DNA from: Microthrixaceae bacterium
GTDB taxonomy: Bacteria > Actinomycetota > Acidimicrobiia > Acidimicrobiales > Iamiaceae
Length of the DNA: 64,000 nt
Assembly (NCBI GenBank): GCA_016702505.1
Contig: JADJDU010000003.1
Coordinates: 496,001 to 560,000 of the forward strand
Reading direction: 5' to 3'
Each line of letters opens with the position of its first letter. The stretch's first letter is position 1. The position numbers were made by a program, and so were the translations under genes. A model generated the notes under the pieces. That model was not told the origin of the DNA. It saw only the letters and a list, made by a program, of their open reading frames with translations, and did no database searches. Positions 25,315-34,899 of this stretch are shown here, piece after piece.

Positions 25315-25342
25315 GTGCTCTAGCCAACTGAGCTACGTCCCC
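25266..25342 (-). tRNA. tRNA-Ala(TGC)
   Basis: A 77-nt cloverleaf with acceptor stem GGGGACG/CGTCTCC (one G-T pair), D arm GCTC/GAGC, anticodon stem CCTGC/GCAGG with loop TTTGCAA (anticodon TGC), T arm GTGGG/CCCAT, discriminator A and encoded CCA. The 3' half is reconstituted by the integrated element. Confidence 0.95.
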
Positions 25343-25601
25343 GGGTGGGTGCGCTTGCACGCGCCCGGTTCGGGCAGGCTACCGACCGGACCACTGTCGC
25401 GAGAATCCGGTCCGGCCAATGCACGACACATGACCGGTGGGGTCCGGGCCTGGGCACCACCGATGAAGATGCCACGACCGTGTCCCGCACGGGATTGACC
25501 CGCTGGTGGTTGGGCTGACGACCCGGGGGCAACGTCCGCCAAGGGTGCGCTGAGGGTGCGCCGACGGCGTCCGGGCTCGAAGAGCCATTAGCGTCTCGCC
25601 C

Positions 25602-26804
25602 GTGTCGGCCCCGCCCGTTTTCGTGTCGCGCCTGGTCAGGCTGCCGTTGGTTGACAGCGACGACGGCCACGTCGGTCGCGTTCAAGATGTGGTTCTCCTG
25701 CGAAGTGGGACCAAGCTCCGGGTGCTGGGCTTGATCGCCCAGCTCCAGCGGCGGCGCATCTTCGTGAACATGGCCCGCGTCGCTGAGATCGACCGGTTCG
25801 GAGTTCACCTGCGGGGTGGCACCGTCGACACCCGAACCTTTCAACAACGGCGGGGGGAGGATCTAGCGGTCGGCGACCTACTCGACACCGCCATCGGGGA
25901 CGAACACCTGACCGACCTGGCCATCGAGCCCGGTCCAGACCAGGCCTTCTGGTTCGTCACCCAAGCGGCCCTGGCCCGTCGAGGTCCGCTGCGACGTCGA
26001 CCACCCCGCGTCGTCGCCTGGTCCGAGGTGGCCCGCCACTTCACCACCACCCCCGAACTCACCGAAGTAGCCGAGATGCGGGATCTCCATCCTGCCGACG
26101 TCGCCACCCGGCTCAGCTCGCTGTCACCGGGTCGTCAACAAGAGGTGGTCGCACTCCTCGACGACGAACAGGTCGCGGACCTCCTCGAGGAGATGCCTGA
26201 GGAAGAAGCGGTGAGGATCGTCGAACGCCTGGGGGTGGAACGGGCCGCCCACATCCTCGAGGAGATGGAGCCTGACGACGCGGCCGATCTGCTGGCCGAC
26301 CTAGCCGAAGCCGACCGCTCCGCCCTGCTCGAGGAGATGAGGCCCGAAGAATCCACTCCAATCCGCCGCTTGCTCACGTACGACGAGAACACCGCTGGTG
26401 GTCTCATGACCCCTGAACCAGTGGTGCTCTCGCCCTCCACCACCGTCGCCGAGGCTCTGGCTCAGATCCGCCAACGCGAGACACCTTCGGTCCTGGCCGC
26501 CCAGGTCTTCGTGACCCAGCCGCCCCACTCCACTCCAACTGGTCGTTACCTGGGCGTGATCGGATTCCAACGCCTGCTACGTGAGCCGCCCTCGACCGAG
26601 CTGGGAGACTGCGTGAACGACACGCTCGATCCCGTCGCCACCGACCTGCCTCGCCATGACGTGGCCGAGCGACTGGCCTCCTACGACCTGCTGGCTCTGC
26701 CGGTGTGCGACCAGGCCGGACGCCTCGTTGGTGCGGTGACCGTGGACGACGTGCTCGACCACGTCCTGCCCGAGGGTTGGCGTCGCCGAGCCGCCCGGCG
26801 TTGA
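25602..26804 (+). CDS. MgtE N-domain plus CBS-pair protein without channel domain
   Basis: 400 residues from a GTG start. An N-terminal PRC-barrel-like part (about 8-95, VDSDDGHVGRVQDVVL) is followed by MgtE intracellular N-domain repeats (about 150-255: LSPGRQQEVVALLDDEQVADLLEEMP-type helices) and two CBS motifs (about 265-330, 350-390). The membrane channel domain of MgtE is absent. These proteins may sense Mg2+ or nucleotides and regulate a partner. Followed by a hydrolase gene 5 bases away. Confidence 0.75.
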   Translation: MSAPPVFVSRLVRLPLVDSDDGHVGRVQDVVLLRSGTKLRVLGLIAQLQRRRIFVNMARVAEIDRFGVHLRGGTVDTRTFQQRRGEDLAVGDLLDTAIGDEHLTDLAIEPGPDQAFWFVTQAALARRGPLRRRPPRVVAWSEVARHFTTTPELTEVAEMRDLHPADVATRLSSLSPGRQQEVVALLDDEQVADLLEEMPEEEAVRIVERLGVERAAHILEEMEPDDAADLLADLAEADRSALLEEMRPEESTPIRRLLTYDENTAGGLMTPEPVVLSPSTTVAEALAQIRQRETPSVLAAQVFVTQPPHSTPTGRYLGVIGFQRLLREPPSTELGDCVNDTLDPVATDLPRHDVAERLASYDLLALPVCDQAGRLVGAVTVDDVLDHVLPEGWRRRAARR

Positions 26805-26808
26805 AGTC

Positions 26809-28353
26809 GTGACCCACTCCACCCTCATCCACCGGATCGCGGCGCTCGTCTCGGCCGTCGCCCTGATGGCGGCATGTACCCAGAGCGGTGCAAAGCAAGG
26901 TGCGTCCTCTTCCACCACAGTCTCCCGCCAGCAGGGAACCACCACCAGCGCTGGGCCAGCCACGTCTACTGCCGAGCCCAGCGGCACCACCGATGTCGAC
27001 CAGGCCCCGGCCCAGTGGGAGGAGTGTGGGTCAGGTCTGGACTGCGCCACGATCACCGTGCCGTTGGATCACGAGAACCCAGACGGCCCGACCATCGACA
27101 TTGCCCTCCTTCGGCGCCCAGCTCGAGACCCTGAGTCCCGCATCGGTTCACTGGTCGTCAACCCCGGTGGACCAGGAGCCTCCGGGATGGCCCTGGCCGG
27201 CAACCTGATGCTCCCAGGCCCGGTCATGAACCGTTTCGACATCGTCGGATTCGATCCCCGGGGCGTGGGCCGGAGCACCGCCCTCGACTGTCACAGCCAA
27301 GTCCCAGCCATCTACGACGCCGACCCCACCATCGAGGATCAGGCCGATGTCGATGCCTTCCGTACCGTCTCCCAGCAGTTCGTCGACGAGTGCAGCCAAA
27401 AGCACGGGGATTTGCTGGCTCACCTCGGAACCGTCGCCGTAGCCCACGATCTCGACCGGATCCGGGCCGCCATCGGAGATGACCAGCTCACCTACCTCGG
27501 GTACTCCTACGGCACTGCCATCGGTCAGCAGTACGCCAGGCTCTATCCCCAACGAGTTCGGGCCATGGTCCTCGACGGTGTCGTCGATCTCACCGAAACG
27601 GGTCTGGTCACCGCCGAAGGTCAGGCCGAAGGGTTCACCCGATCACTCGACGCCTACGTCTCAGCGTGTGATGCCCGTGGGTGCATGGATGCTCCGGCAA
27701 TGGAGATGGTCGACCGAGTGATCGCACGGTCCGAGGCATCGCCGATCCCTGCTCCCGGTGCGGACCGACCGGCCACGCCCGGGGTGGTTTCGCTGGCCTT
27801 GGCCCAGGCCCTCTACACCGAGATGTTCTGGCCTCAGCTCACCCGGGCGCTCACCCGAGCCGACGAGGGCGACGGCACCGGGCTGGTGCTCCTGGCCGAC
27901 ACCTACCTCAAACGGAACTCCGATGGCACCTATCGCAACGGCACCGAGGTCTACTTCGCGGTGAGCTGCGTCGACTTCGCCTGGCCCCGCTCCTTCGACG
28001 CTGTGCTCGACGCGGCCAAAGACGTCGGTCAGCGCTACCCCAGGCTGGGCGAAGCGTTGGTGAACGACTACGCCCGCTGCGCCCTGTGGCCGGTCCCCTC
28101 CGATCCGCTCGAGCCGGTCCCATCCGACCTGGAGGGACTTGCACCGGTGATGATCGTGAGCACCACCGGAGACCCGGCGACGCCTCATGCCGCCGGAGTG
28201 GCAGCCGCCGAACGAATCCCCGATGCCCGTCTCGTGACCAACGTCGGTGAGGGTCACACCGTGGTCGGGCAGGGTAAGCCGTGCATTGACGGGCTGGTCA
28301 GCCGTTACCTGGCCGATCTCGAAGCACCTCGAGACGGTGAACGCTGCGAATAG
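26809..28353 (+). CDS. Secreted TAP-like alpha/beta hydrolase lipoprotein
   Basis: 514 residues from a GTG start. The signal peptide ends in LMAAC, a lipobox, so it is probably a membrane-anchored lipoprotein. After a Ser/Thr linker comes an alpha/beta-hydrolase fold with oxyanion motif NPGGPGASG, nucleophile elbow GYSYGT, and C-terminal TAP-like domain with the catalytic His in GEGHTVV. The family includes Streptomyces tripeptidyl aminopeptidases and mycobacterial CaeA/Hip1-like proteases. Likely an extracytoplasmic peptidase or esterase. Confidence 0.8.
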   Translation: MTHSTLIHRIAALVSAVALMAACTQSGAKQGASSSTTVSRQQGTTTSAGPATSTAEPSGTTDVDQAPAQWEECGSGLDCATITVPLDHENPDGPTIDIALLRRPARDPESRIGSLVVNPGGPGASGMALAGNLMLPGPVMNRFDIVGFDPRGVGRSTALDCHSQVPAIYDADPTIEDQADVDAFRTVSQQFVDECSQKHGDLLAHLGTVAVAHDLDRIRAAIGDDQLTYLGYSYGTAIGQQYARLYPQRVRAMVLDGVVDLTETGLVTAEGQAEGFTRSLDAYVSACDARGCMDAPAMEMVDRVIARSEASPIPAPGADRPATPGVVSLALAQALYTEMFWPQLTRALTRADEGDGTGLVLLADTYLKRNSDGTYRNGTEVYFAVSCVDFAWPRSFDAVLDAAKDVGQRYPRLGEALVNDYARCALWPVPSDPLEPVPSDLEGLAPVMIVSTTGDPATPHAAGVAAAERIPDARLVTNVGEGHTVVGQGKPCIDGLVSRYLADLEAPRDGERCE

Positions 28354-28373
28354 GCCGCTCGAGGTCCTCAGAC

Positions 28374-29963
28374 TCAGGTTGGATGATCGCCGGCCACCAG
28401 CGGCTCCAGCACCAGTTCTGGTTGTTCGGCCTCCAGGCGTTCCAGCCAGTACTGGCTTTCGAACACGGCAATGAGGGTGCCGTCTGACCGGCTCAACACG
28501 TCGACTCCGCGCATGGCCCGAAGGGTCGGTGCACTGGTGGCGTCGGTTCGGCGAGCCACCGAGTAGGTGGTGGGGCTCAGCTCCACCGGCGCACCGAACT
28601 CGGTCTCCAGACGGTGAACGGCAACGTCGAACTGCATCGGTCCAACGGCGGCCAACACGGGAGCCTGATCGCCCAGATCGGGGTCTCGGAGCACTTGGAC
28701 CACGCCCTCTTCGTCCAGTTGCGCGATACCTTTACGGAATTGCTTGAACCTACCGGTGTCGCGGACGCGGGCCACCGAGAAGTGTTCGGGAGCAAAGCTC
28801 GGGATCCGCGGGAAGACGACGGGCTCGTCGATCCACAACGTGTCGCCCACGCGTACGTCGGTGGCGTTCACCAAGCCGACCACGTCGCCGGGATAGGCCT
28901 CCTCCACCGTCTCGCGGTCTGACCCGAAGACCTGATGGGCGTACTTGGTGGCGAAGGGCTTGCCGGTCTCGGAATGGGTGACCACCATCCCCCGTTCGAA
29001 GCGTCCCGAACAGACGCGTAGGAAGGCGATCCGGTCCCGGTGGGACTTGTCCATGTTGGCCTGGACCTTGAACACGAACCCGCTGAAGGGCTGATCGAGG
29101 GCACGGGCCGCGCCAGCGGCGTCTGTGCGGGGTCCGGCGGGAGGGGCCAGATCGATGACGGCGTCGAGAAGGAGTCGAACCCCGAAGTTGGTCAGCGCAG
29201 AACCGAAGAAGGTTGGCGACAGCTCACCACCCAGGAACAACTCCTGGTCGAAGTCCAGGCCCATCGTGGCCAGAAGCTCGGATTCTTCGACCGCGGTGGT
29301 CCACGCTGCTCCCTCCTCGGCTTCGGCTCGATCAGGATCGACCACTTCCTCGGGGGCTTCGGTGGCACCGCGGGCGGTACGGGTGAAACGGACGAAGCGG
29401 CCGCCGCCGGCCCGGTCGATGACACCCCGGAAGTCTCCTGCGATTCCGACCGGCCAGGTGATCGGGGCTGCGGTCACCCCGATCTTGGCATCGATCTCGT
29501 CGAGCAGTTCCAAGGCATCCAAACCGGGACGGTCCCACTTGTTGATGAAGGTGAGCAGAGGCATTTGACGGGCCTTGCACACTTCGAACAGCTTGAGCGT
29601 CTGGGGCTCGATGCCCTTGGCGGCGTCCAGGACCATCACCGCAGCGTCGGCCGCGGCCAGCACCCGATAGGTGTCTTCGGAGAAGTCGCGGTGACCGGGG
29701 GTGTCGAGCAGGTTCACCACACAGTCCCGGTAGGGGAACTGAAGGACCGTGGAGGTGATGGAGATCCCGCGCTGCTGCTCCATCTCCATCCAGTCCGAGG
29801 TGGCCGATCGCCTGTCGCCGCGGGCCTTGACCGCTCCGGCCCCGCCGGTAAGGGCACCGCCGTAGAGGAGGAACTTCTCGGTCAACGTGGTCTTGCCCGC
29901 GTCGGGGTGCGAGATGATGGCGAACGTGCGGCGGCGGGCCGCTTCGGCAGAGGGCGTGGTCAC
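28374..29963 (-). CDS. prfC: Peptide chain release factor 3
   Basis: 529 residues. G1 is AIISHPDAGKTT (about 14-25), G3 DTPGHRDF, G4 NKWDRPG, then domain II and the RF3 C-terminal domain. Length and motif spelling match RF3, the GTPase that recycles RF1 and RF2 from ribosomes. It converges with the hydrolase gene; a Fur-family gene lies 27 bases upstream on the same strand. Confidence 0.92.
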   Translation of the reverse strand: MTTPSAEAARRRTFAIISHPDAGKTTLTEKFLLYGGALTGGAGAVKARGDRRSATSDWMEMEQQRGISITSTVLQFPYRDCVVNLLDTPGHRDFSEDTYRVLAAADAAVMVLDAAKGIEPQTLKLFEVCKARQMPLLTFINKWDRPGLDALELLDEIDAKIGVTAAPITWPVGIAGDFRGVIDRAGGGRFVRFTRTARGATEAPEEVVDPDRAEAEEGAAWTTAVEESELLATMGLDFDQELFLGGELSPTFFGSALTNFGVRLLLDAVIDLAPPAGPRTDAAGAARALDQPFSGFVFKVQANMDKSHRDRIAFLRVCSGRFERGMVVTHSETGKPFATKYAHQVFGSDRETVEEAYPGDVVGLVNATDVRVGDTLWIDEPVVFPRIPSFAPEHFSVARVRDTGRFKQFRKGIAQLDEEGVVQVLRDPDLGDQAPVLAAVGPMQFDVAVHRLETEFGAPVELSPTTYSVARRTDATSAPTLRAMRGVDVLSRSDGTLIAVFESQYWLERLEAEQPELVLEPLVAGDHPT

Positions 29964-29990
29964 TGTTGGTCCGGTCGTGGGTGAACTTGG

Positions 29991-30422
29991 TCAGCTGCAA
30001 TCAGCGCAGCGGCCGAGCAGGTCGAGTCGATGGTGCTCGGTGTGAAATCCGGTGGCTCTGGCGACCTCGGCGGTCACGGTAGCGAGGTCGGCTTCGAGCG
30101 AGTCGGGAACTGTGAAGTCCAAGACCGTGCCGCAGCTCGTGCAGATCAGGTGGTGGTGATGATCGGTGAGGTCCTCGGCCAGTTCAAAGCGAGCAAGCTC
30201 GTCGGATCCGATGACTCGATGCACGACACCGCAGGCCTCGAGCACGGCCAGGTTCCGGTACGCCGAGCTCTGGGGTAGCGATCCTGCCTCCAAGATCTCG
30301 GCCGCGGTGAGGGGACGACCGGCCTGGCCCAGCACCTCGACCAGGCTGCGCCGCCCGGCGGTGTAGCGCTGCCCATCGTCACCGAGCAGGACGCCAACGG
30401 CTCCGTGCAGATCGTCGCTCAC
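29991..30422 (-). CDS. Fur-family transcriptional regulator
   Basis: 143 residues. Winged-helix region PLTAAEILEAGSLPQSSAYRNLAVLEACGVV (split here only as motif), metal-site sequence DHHHHLICTSCG at about 91-102 and a second CADC near the C-terminus, so both Cys pairs of the structural zinc site are present. The family includes Fur, Zur and PerR; which metal is sensed cannot be told. It precedes prfC and is divergent from the M23 peptidase gene across 325 bases. Confidence 0.85.
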   Translation of the reverse strand: MSDDLHGAVGVLLGDDGQRYTAGRRSLVEVLGQAGRPLTAAEILEAGSLPQSSAYRNLAVLEACGVVHRVIGSDELARFELAEDLTDHHHHLICTSCGTVLDFTVPDSLEADLATVTAEVARATGFHTEHHRLDLLGRCADCS

Positions 30423-30747
30423 GACCCGAACCCTACCGGGGCATGGCGTGGGCTTTCCCGGTCGGAGATGGCCTGTGTCGGCCCGTCACGGTTCTTACCC
30501 GGGCAAACGGTCGGCCGCCATATCGGTTCACGATCGTCACTGGCGTCCCGAGAGACGATGGCCGGATGGGCCGTTCGACTCAGGTCCGACCGGCAATGTG
30601 CCGATGGTTGGAGGACGTTTCGACCGGCATCCACCATGCGATGCCTGGAACCGGCCCGGTTCGTAACGCTATCGTAACAACCTACAGGCGTCAGCCAACC
30701 GGAGGCTCAGGCCCCCGGGCAACCGAGCCCAGAGGAAGTAACCAGAC
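30423..30747. promoter_or_regulatory. Divergent intergenic region between fur-like and M23 genes
   Basis: 325 bases without a gene. The last 60 before the M23 start contain GGCTC/GAGCC pairing around a G/C-rich loop just before the ribosome-binding AGAGGAAG, and the sequence CGTCAGCCAACCGG. This could be a translation-control hairpin. Promoters for both genes must lie here but I cannot place them. Confidence 0.3.
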
Positions 30748-32169
30748 ATGTCCTGCTCCTGCGGTCATCACGAGACCCCCCACCGGATCGGTGGGAAGCA
30801 CCTGTCCCGCCGTACTGTGATCGCCACCGGTGCCGCGGCAATCGCCACGCCACTGCTGCCCGGCCTCGGAGGCGTCGCCTCGGCCAGCGACGGTGAGGGT
30901 GGTGTTCAGCGGGACTTCGGGTTCCTGCCACCCCAACCCGCCGGCGCCGAGCACGTCCGGCCCATCATGTTCCCGGTCCTTCCCGACCCGGTGCTGGGCA
31001 AGGCCAGCTGGTCAGACACCTACCTCGCTCCCCGCAGCAACGGGCGCAAGCACGAAGGCCAAGATCTCATGGGCAAGAAGCTCCTCAAGCTCCTGGCCTG
31101 TGTCGACGGCACCGTCGCCGAACTCCGCCACGGCAGCGGCGGCAACTCGCTGTACCTCGAGGGCGACGATGGCTGGTACTACTGCTACCTCCACATCAAC
31201 AACGACAGCCCCAACACCGACGACGCCGCCAACCGGTTCGACGAAGCCTTTGCCGCCGGCCTCAAGAAGGGTGACCGCGTCACCAAGGGTCAACACATCG
31301 CCTACCTGGGTGACAGCGGCAATGCCGAAGGCTCTGGGGCACACCTCCACTTCGAGATCCGTATGCCCAACGCCAACATGTGGCAGGCATCGGCGGTGAA
31401 CGCCCACTACTCCCTGTTGGAGGCCGAGCCCGCCAAGCTGGGCGGAGGGCCCACCGAGCCCGAGCCCGAGGAGGAGTCGGCGTTCGCCACCACCGGGCCG
31501 TTCGTACCCTTCGCCAAGGCCGGCGACTTCGCCCGACGCCAAGCCCTCGATTTCCTCGGGGTCACCCCCAGCGCCGCCTGGCTTAGCGACGCCACCAAAC
31601 GACTCGAAGCACAGTCGGTGACCGCCGACGGATTCATCCTCGACCAGATCGCTTCGGATGCCTGGACCAGCATCGTCGCACCCACAATTCGCCTCTACAC
31701 CGCCTACTTCCTACGGCGACCCGATGCATCCGGCTTGCGCTACTGGGTTGAGCGGGTGAGGGGAGGCACCTCGTTGGACAAGGTGTCCCAGGACTTCGCC
31801 GGGTCAGCCGAGTTCAAGGACCGCTACGGCCGCCTCGGCAACGCCGAGTTCGTGAAGCAGATCTACCAGAACGTGTTCGATCGGGATCCCGACAACGCCG
31901 GCTTCTTGTACTGGACCCAACAACTCGACCATGGCAAGACCCGGGGCTGGGTGATGCGCCAGATGTGTGAATCACCTGAGTACTTGGCCAAGAAGGAGCA
32001 CGAGGTCGGCGTGATCTCGGCTTACTTCGGTCTTCTCAACCAGATACCCAGCCAGGGTGACGTGAACGGTTGGACCGAGATGTCACGAGCCAACCGGGGT
32101 GCCCTTGGCGTGCTGGTCGGCCAGCTTCGAACCAGCGGCGACTACGCCAAGCGGGTCAAGTCCCTCTGA
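30748..32169 (+). CDS. Tat-exported M23 peptidase with DUF4214 domain
   Basis: 473 residues. The N-terminus has a twin-arginine signal (SRRTVIATGAAA, about 22-33). The M23 domain (about 85-220) has the zinc ligands H..D in KHEGQDLMG and HLH in GAHLHFEI. Residues 300-460 contain two DUF4214 repeats (RLYTAYFLRRPDASGLRYW; IYQNVFDRDPDNAGFLYW), as in many Acidimicrobiia surface proteins. M23 enzymes cut peptidoglycan cross-bridges; the protein probably acts in the cell envelope. An odd Cys/His-rich start (SCSCGHHETPH) precedes the signal. Confidence 0.8.
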   Translation: MSCSCGHHETPHRIGGKHLSRRTVIATGAAAIATPLLPGLGGVASASDGEGGVQRDFGFLPPQPAGAEHVRPIMFPVLPDPVLGKASWSDTYLAPRSNGRKHEGQDLMGKKLLKLLACVDGTVAELRHGSGGNSLYLEGDDGWYYCYLHINNDSPNTDDAANRFDEAFAAGLKKGDRVTKGQHIAYLGDSGNAEGSGAHLHFEIRMPNANMWQASAVNAHYSLLEAEPAKLGGGPTEPEPEEESAFATTGPFVPFAKAGDFARRQALDFLGVTPSAAWLSDATKRLEAQSVTADGFILDQIASDAWTSIVAPTIRLYTAYFLRRPDASGLRYWVERVRGGTSLDKVSQDFAGSAEFKDRYGRLGNAEFVKQIYQNVFDRDPDNAGFLYWTQQLDHGKTRGWVMRQMCESPEYLAKKEHEVGVISAYFGLLNQIPSQGDVNGWTEMSRANRGALGVLVGQLRTSGDYAKRVKSL

Positions 32170-32263
32170 CCGTGGCCTCTGGGCCGTCTGGCTCCCCATC
32201 TCGATTTCGGGCACGGGCCCCGTTTGGGGAGAGAACCCAGCGGTTTGCGCGAGGATTGGCCCC

Positions 32264-33034
32264 ATGTCTGCCCCGATCGATCTCGCTCTCCTCGACACCG
32301 CTGTGGCGCTGCTCCGCCAGGCCGGTGAGCTGACCCTCGAGTACTTCCGCCACCCCGATCTCGCCATCGACTCCAAGGGCGACGGTACGCCGGTGACCGT
32401 GGCAGACCGGGCCGCCGAACGCATGCTGCGCGAGGAGCTCGAGAGCCGGTTCCCCGAGGACGGGATCCTGGGTGAAGAGGAGGCGGAGAAGATCGGCACG
32501 TCCGGTCGGCGTTGGATCATCGATCCGATCGACGGGACCAAAGCCTTCACCCACGGCGTGCCCCTGTACACCAACCTCCTGGCGCTAGAGGACGGGAACG
32601 GCATCGCCCTCGGTGTCATCAACGTGCCCGCCCTGGCCGAAACCGTCTACGCCGGACGAGGCCTCGGATGCTTCTGCAACGGCGAACGCGTGTCGGTCAA
32701 CCAGCACCCCACCGTTGCGGGCTCCTATCTGACCTCCAGCGGCCTGTCCCCTTGGTCTGACGACGAGCTGTTGCGAGCCAAGCACGCGGGCTACAACCTT
32801 CGTACCTGGGGTGACGGGTACGGCTACGTCCTGGTCGCCACCGGACGGGTGGAAGCCATGTACGACCCCAAGGCCGAGCTCTACGACGTGGCTCCGATGC
32901 CGGTGATCCTGGCCGAGGCCGGTGGCCGCTTCACCGCCATCGACGGCAGCCCCAGCCCGGACCGGGGCAGCGGCCTCGCCACCAACGGGCTGATCCACGA
33001 CGAGACCCTGGCCATCCTCCGGGGTGAGAAGTAG
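32264..33034 (+). CDS. hisN: Inositol-monophosphatase-family histidinol phosphatase
   Basis: 256 residues from the ATG at 32264. Metal-binding motifs GEEEAEK (about 69-75) and WIIDPIDGTKAF (about 84-95), plus a late YDVAPMPVILAEAGG, define the inositol monophosphatase fold. The spelling and the GTKAF... region fit actinobacterial HisN, which makes histidinol from histidinol phosphate. Inositol-phosphate hydrolysis is the alternative. It converges on the FlgN-like gene with three bases between. Confidence 0.75.
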   Translation: MSAPIDLALLDTAVALLRQAGELTLEYFRHPDLAIDSKGDGTPVTVADRAAERMLREELESRFPEDGILGEEEAEKIGTSGRRWIIDPIDGTKAFTHGVPLYTNLLALEDGNGIALGVINVPALAETVYAGRGLGCFCNGERVSVNQHPTVAGSYLTSSGLSPWSDDELLRAKHAGYNLRTWGDGYGYVLVATGRVEAMYDPKAELYDVAPMPVILAEAGGRFTAIDGSPSPDRGSGLATNGLIHDETLAILRGEK

Positions 33035-33037
33035 GCC

Positions 33038-33550
33038 TCAGCGCAAGAAGTCGAGCAGGTCGGGCATGCGCAGACGCGCAGCAGTACCCAGCACTGCTTC
33101 GAACGCGGCCCCCTGAGCCAGCCGGGTCAGCTCGGCGTCGCCAGCGTCGCCCATCGCCGCGGGATCAGGTCCCCCGGCTGCCACCCTTGGCCTCTGCAAT
33201 GTCTCCAGACCCAATCGGGCCTCGTTGGAGTTGAGGTGGGCGGTCACCTCGATCTCGGCCACCAGCGAGGTGAGACGGTCGTGATGGTCCCTGAAAATCC
33301 CAGGCCACGGCTCGGGCGCCTCGGCAGCCAGGTCGCGCAGCGTCACGCCCGGACGATGCTGGGAGACGGTGGCAGCCCGCATCAGATCCAGCTCACGAGC
33401 CCTTGTGCGGGCCCGCTCTACCTCCCGGGTCGCTCGGGACAAGAAGCGTCGTTCCCCGTTCTCCAACAGGAGCCGCGTCGCCACCAGCTTGAACAGAAGG
33501 GTCTCCAGGACCTCTTCTTCACGCTCGAGAATGGCGTTGATTCGCTCCAT
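33038..33550 (-). CDS. FlgN-like putative flagellar chaperone
   Basis: 170 residues, almost entirely helical, starting MERINAILEREEEVLETLLF with an LxxREExxLExLLxKL pattern typical of FlgN chaperones that hold hook-filament junction proteins before export. It lies 93 bases after the sigma-28 gene on the same strand, which supports a flagellar role. Sequence identity is too low to be sure, and no other flagellar gene is in the window. Confidence 0.5.
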   Translation of the reverse strand: MERINAILEREEEVLETLLFKLVATRLLLENGERRFLSRATREVERARTRARELDLMRAATVSQHRPGVTLRDLAAEAPEPWPGIFRDHHDRLTSLVAEIEVTAHLNSNEARLGLETLQRPRVAAGGPDPAAMGDAGDAELTRLAQGAAFEAVLGTAARLRMPDLLDFLR

Positions 33551-33643
33551 GGGACACTTCCATCGGCCCCGCTTAGCGGGGGGTGAGGCAAACGAGCCGA
33601 TTGCACCGCCACCTGGAAGTCAGGTGGAGACCATGGCGGCCAA

Positions 33644-34489
33644 TCAGGCCGTAGCGGCCTCTTCGCCGATCCGGGCATGCCACGGGGAGGCATCGGCGAT
33701 GGCGTTGGCGTATCCGGCCTTGCGTCGAGCCACCCGGCCTTGGGGCCGTTCCACGACCTCTTCGGCGGCAGCGCCGTACTGGGCCGAGATTCCCTCACGG
33801 AGCATCTCCAGCGCCTCGGAACGGAGCTGAGAGATCCGTGACTCGGTCACCCCGAGGTGGCTGGCCAGCTCCTGGGACTTGCGGCCTTCGAGGAAGTAGC
33901 CGGCCACCACGATGCGATGACGCTCCGGCAGCAAGTGAACCGCGTCGCGCAGGTAGGAATGCAGCTCACGGTTTTCCAGCTCCTCGGACGGCTCTCGGGT
34001 GGAGTCGTCGGTGAGAACCTCGACCAGGGTCAGGTCTTCGTCCCCGTCGTTCACGTCGTACTCGAGCGCCAGGACCACCGAGCGGAACATCTTGTCTTGG
34101 AGGCGACGAAGCTCCTCGGTGGTGACACCCAATGCTTCGGCGGTCTCCTCCGAGGACGGCATCCGCCCCAGATGGGTGGCCAGGCGCTGTTCGATCGACT
34201 CCAGGCGGCGAGCCAGGTTGCGAACCGACCGAGGAGCCCAGTCTGCTGCCCTGACTGCGTCGAGGATCGCCCCCCGGATCCGCTGAGCTGCAAATCGGTC
34301 GAAGGGTACGCCCCTCGACTCGTCGAAGCGTTTGGCTGCCTCGACCAGTCCCAGGGCCCCGGCAGTGGCCAGCTCTTCCCGATCGACGTGTCGAGGGAAG
34401 TTCACTGCCACCTGAAACACAACGTGCCTCACCAGTGGAAGGTGCTGTTCGATCAGTTCATGAACGGAGGTTTCTCCGGTTCCTTGCAT
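33644..34489 (-). CDS. fliA: Sigma-28 (FliA/WhiG-like) RNA polymerase sigma factor
   Basis: 281 residues with region 2 (VDREELATAGALGLVEAAKRF...FDRFAAQRIRGAILDAVR, about 35-80), region 3 (MPSSEETAEALGVTTEEL) and region 4 (SHLGVTESRISQLRSEAL). This is the sigma-28 architecture that drives flagellar or sporulation genes. A C-terminal tail of about 40 residues is extra. With the FlgN-like gene downstream a motility role is likely. A 410-base untranslated region lies upstream. Confidence 0.88.
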   Translation of the reverse strand: MQGTGETSVHELIEQHLPLVRHVVFQVAVNFPRHVDREELATAGALGLVEAAKRFDESRGVPFDRFAAQRIRGAILDAVRAADWAPRSVRNLARRLESIEQRLATHLGRMPSSEETAEALGVTTEELRRLQDKMFRSVVLALEYDVNDGDEDLTLVEVLTDDSTREPSEELENRELHSYLRDAVHLLPERHRIVVAGYFLEGRKSQELASHLGVTESRISQLRSEALEMLREGISAQYGAAAEEVVERPQGRVARRKAGYANAIADASPWHARIGEEAATA

Positions 34490-34899
34490 GTTTCGCCCTT
34501 CCCCTCGAGCTGACCCGTGTCCAGTGGGTCATATGAACTACGGACCTCGCGGCCGAACACTTGAGCACAATTGCGCGAATCCAACCCGAAAATCGAGAGG
34601 ACTTGAGACAAATGATCCAAATGGACCATACGAGTGACCAAGCTGGCTGGTAACCGTGTGCTAACTGCAGTACGGCTCTTCGATGTGTTCTCGGTCACTT
34701 TAGTTGCCCGAAACATCTCTGTGCGGAGCTGTGGTAGCATCATTGTCACCGGCAGTGGCCAAAGTGGTTGCTGAAGTTGCCTCCGGCGATGCTGGCAGCA
34801 AATCGGCACGACCGAGGTCATCACCGCGGCAGATTTGGCCCATCCGCAAGCACCTTGGGTCCTAGTTCGATCCGCAGACCGGGGCGGATCGGCAGACGG
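34490..34899 (-). promoter_or_regulatory. Long upstream region of sigma-28 gene
   Basis: 410 bases with no gene and lower GC than the surroundings. On the minus strand CTCAAGT occurs twice (34607-34601, 34565-34559), 42 bases apart. TCAAGT resembles the -35 of sigma-28 promoters, but no GCCGATA-like -10 lies at the right distance, so promoter use is unproven. Confidence 0.3.

Noticed and set aside
30680..30747. Possible c-di-AMP (ydaO) riboswitch before the M23 peptidase
   Set aside because: CGTCAGCCAACCGG resembles the 3' part of that motif and M23 genes are typical targets, but the GGGGTGAAT-type core and the upstream helices are not visible.
34453..34824. 123-codon minus-strand frame upstream of fliA
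   Set aside because: No family, no ribosome-binding site, and it overlaps the fliA start; better read as untranslated leader.
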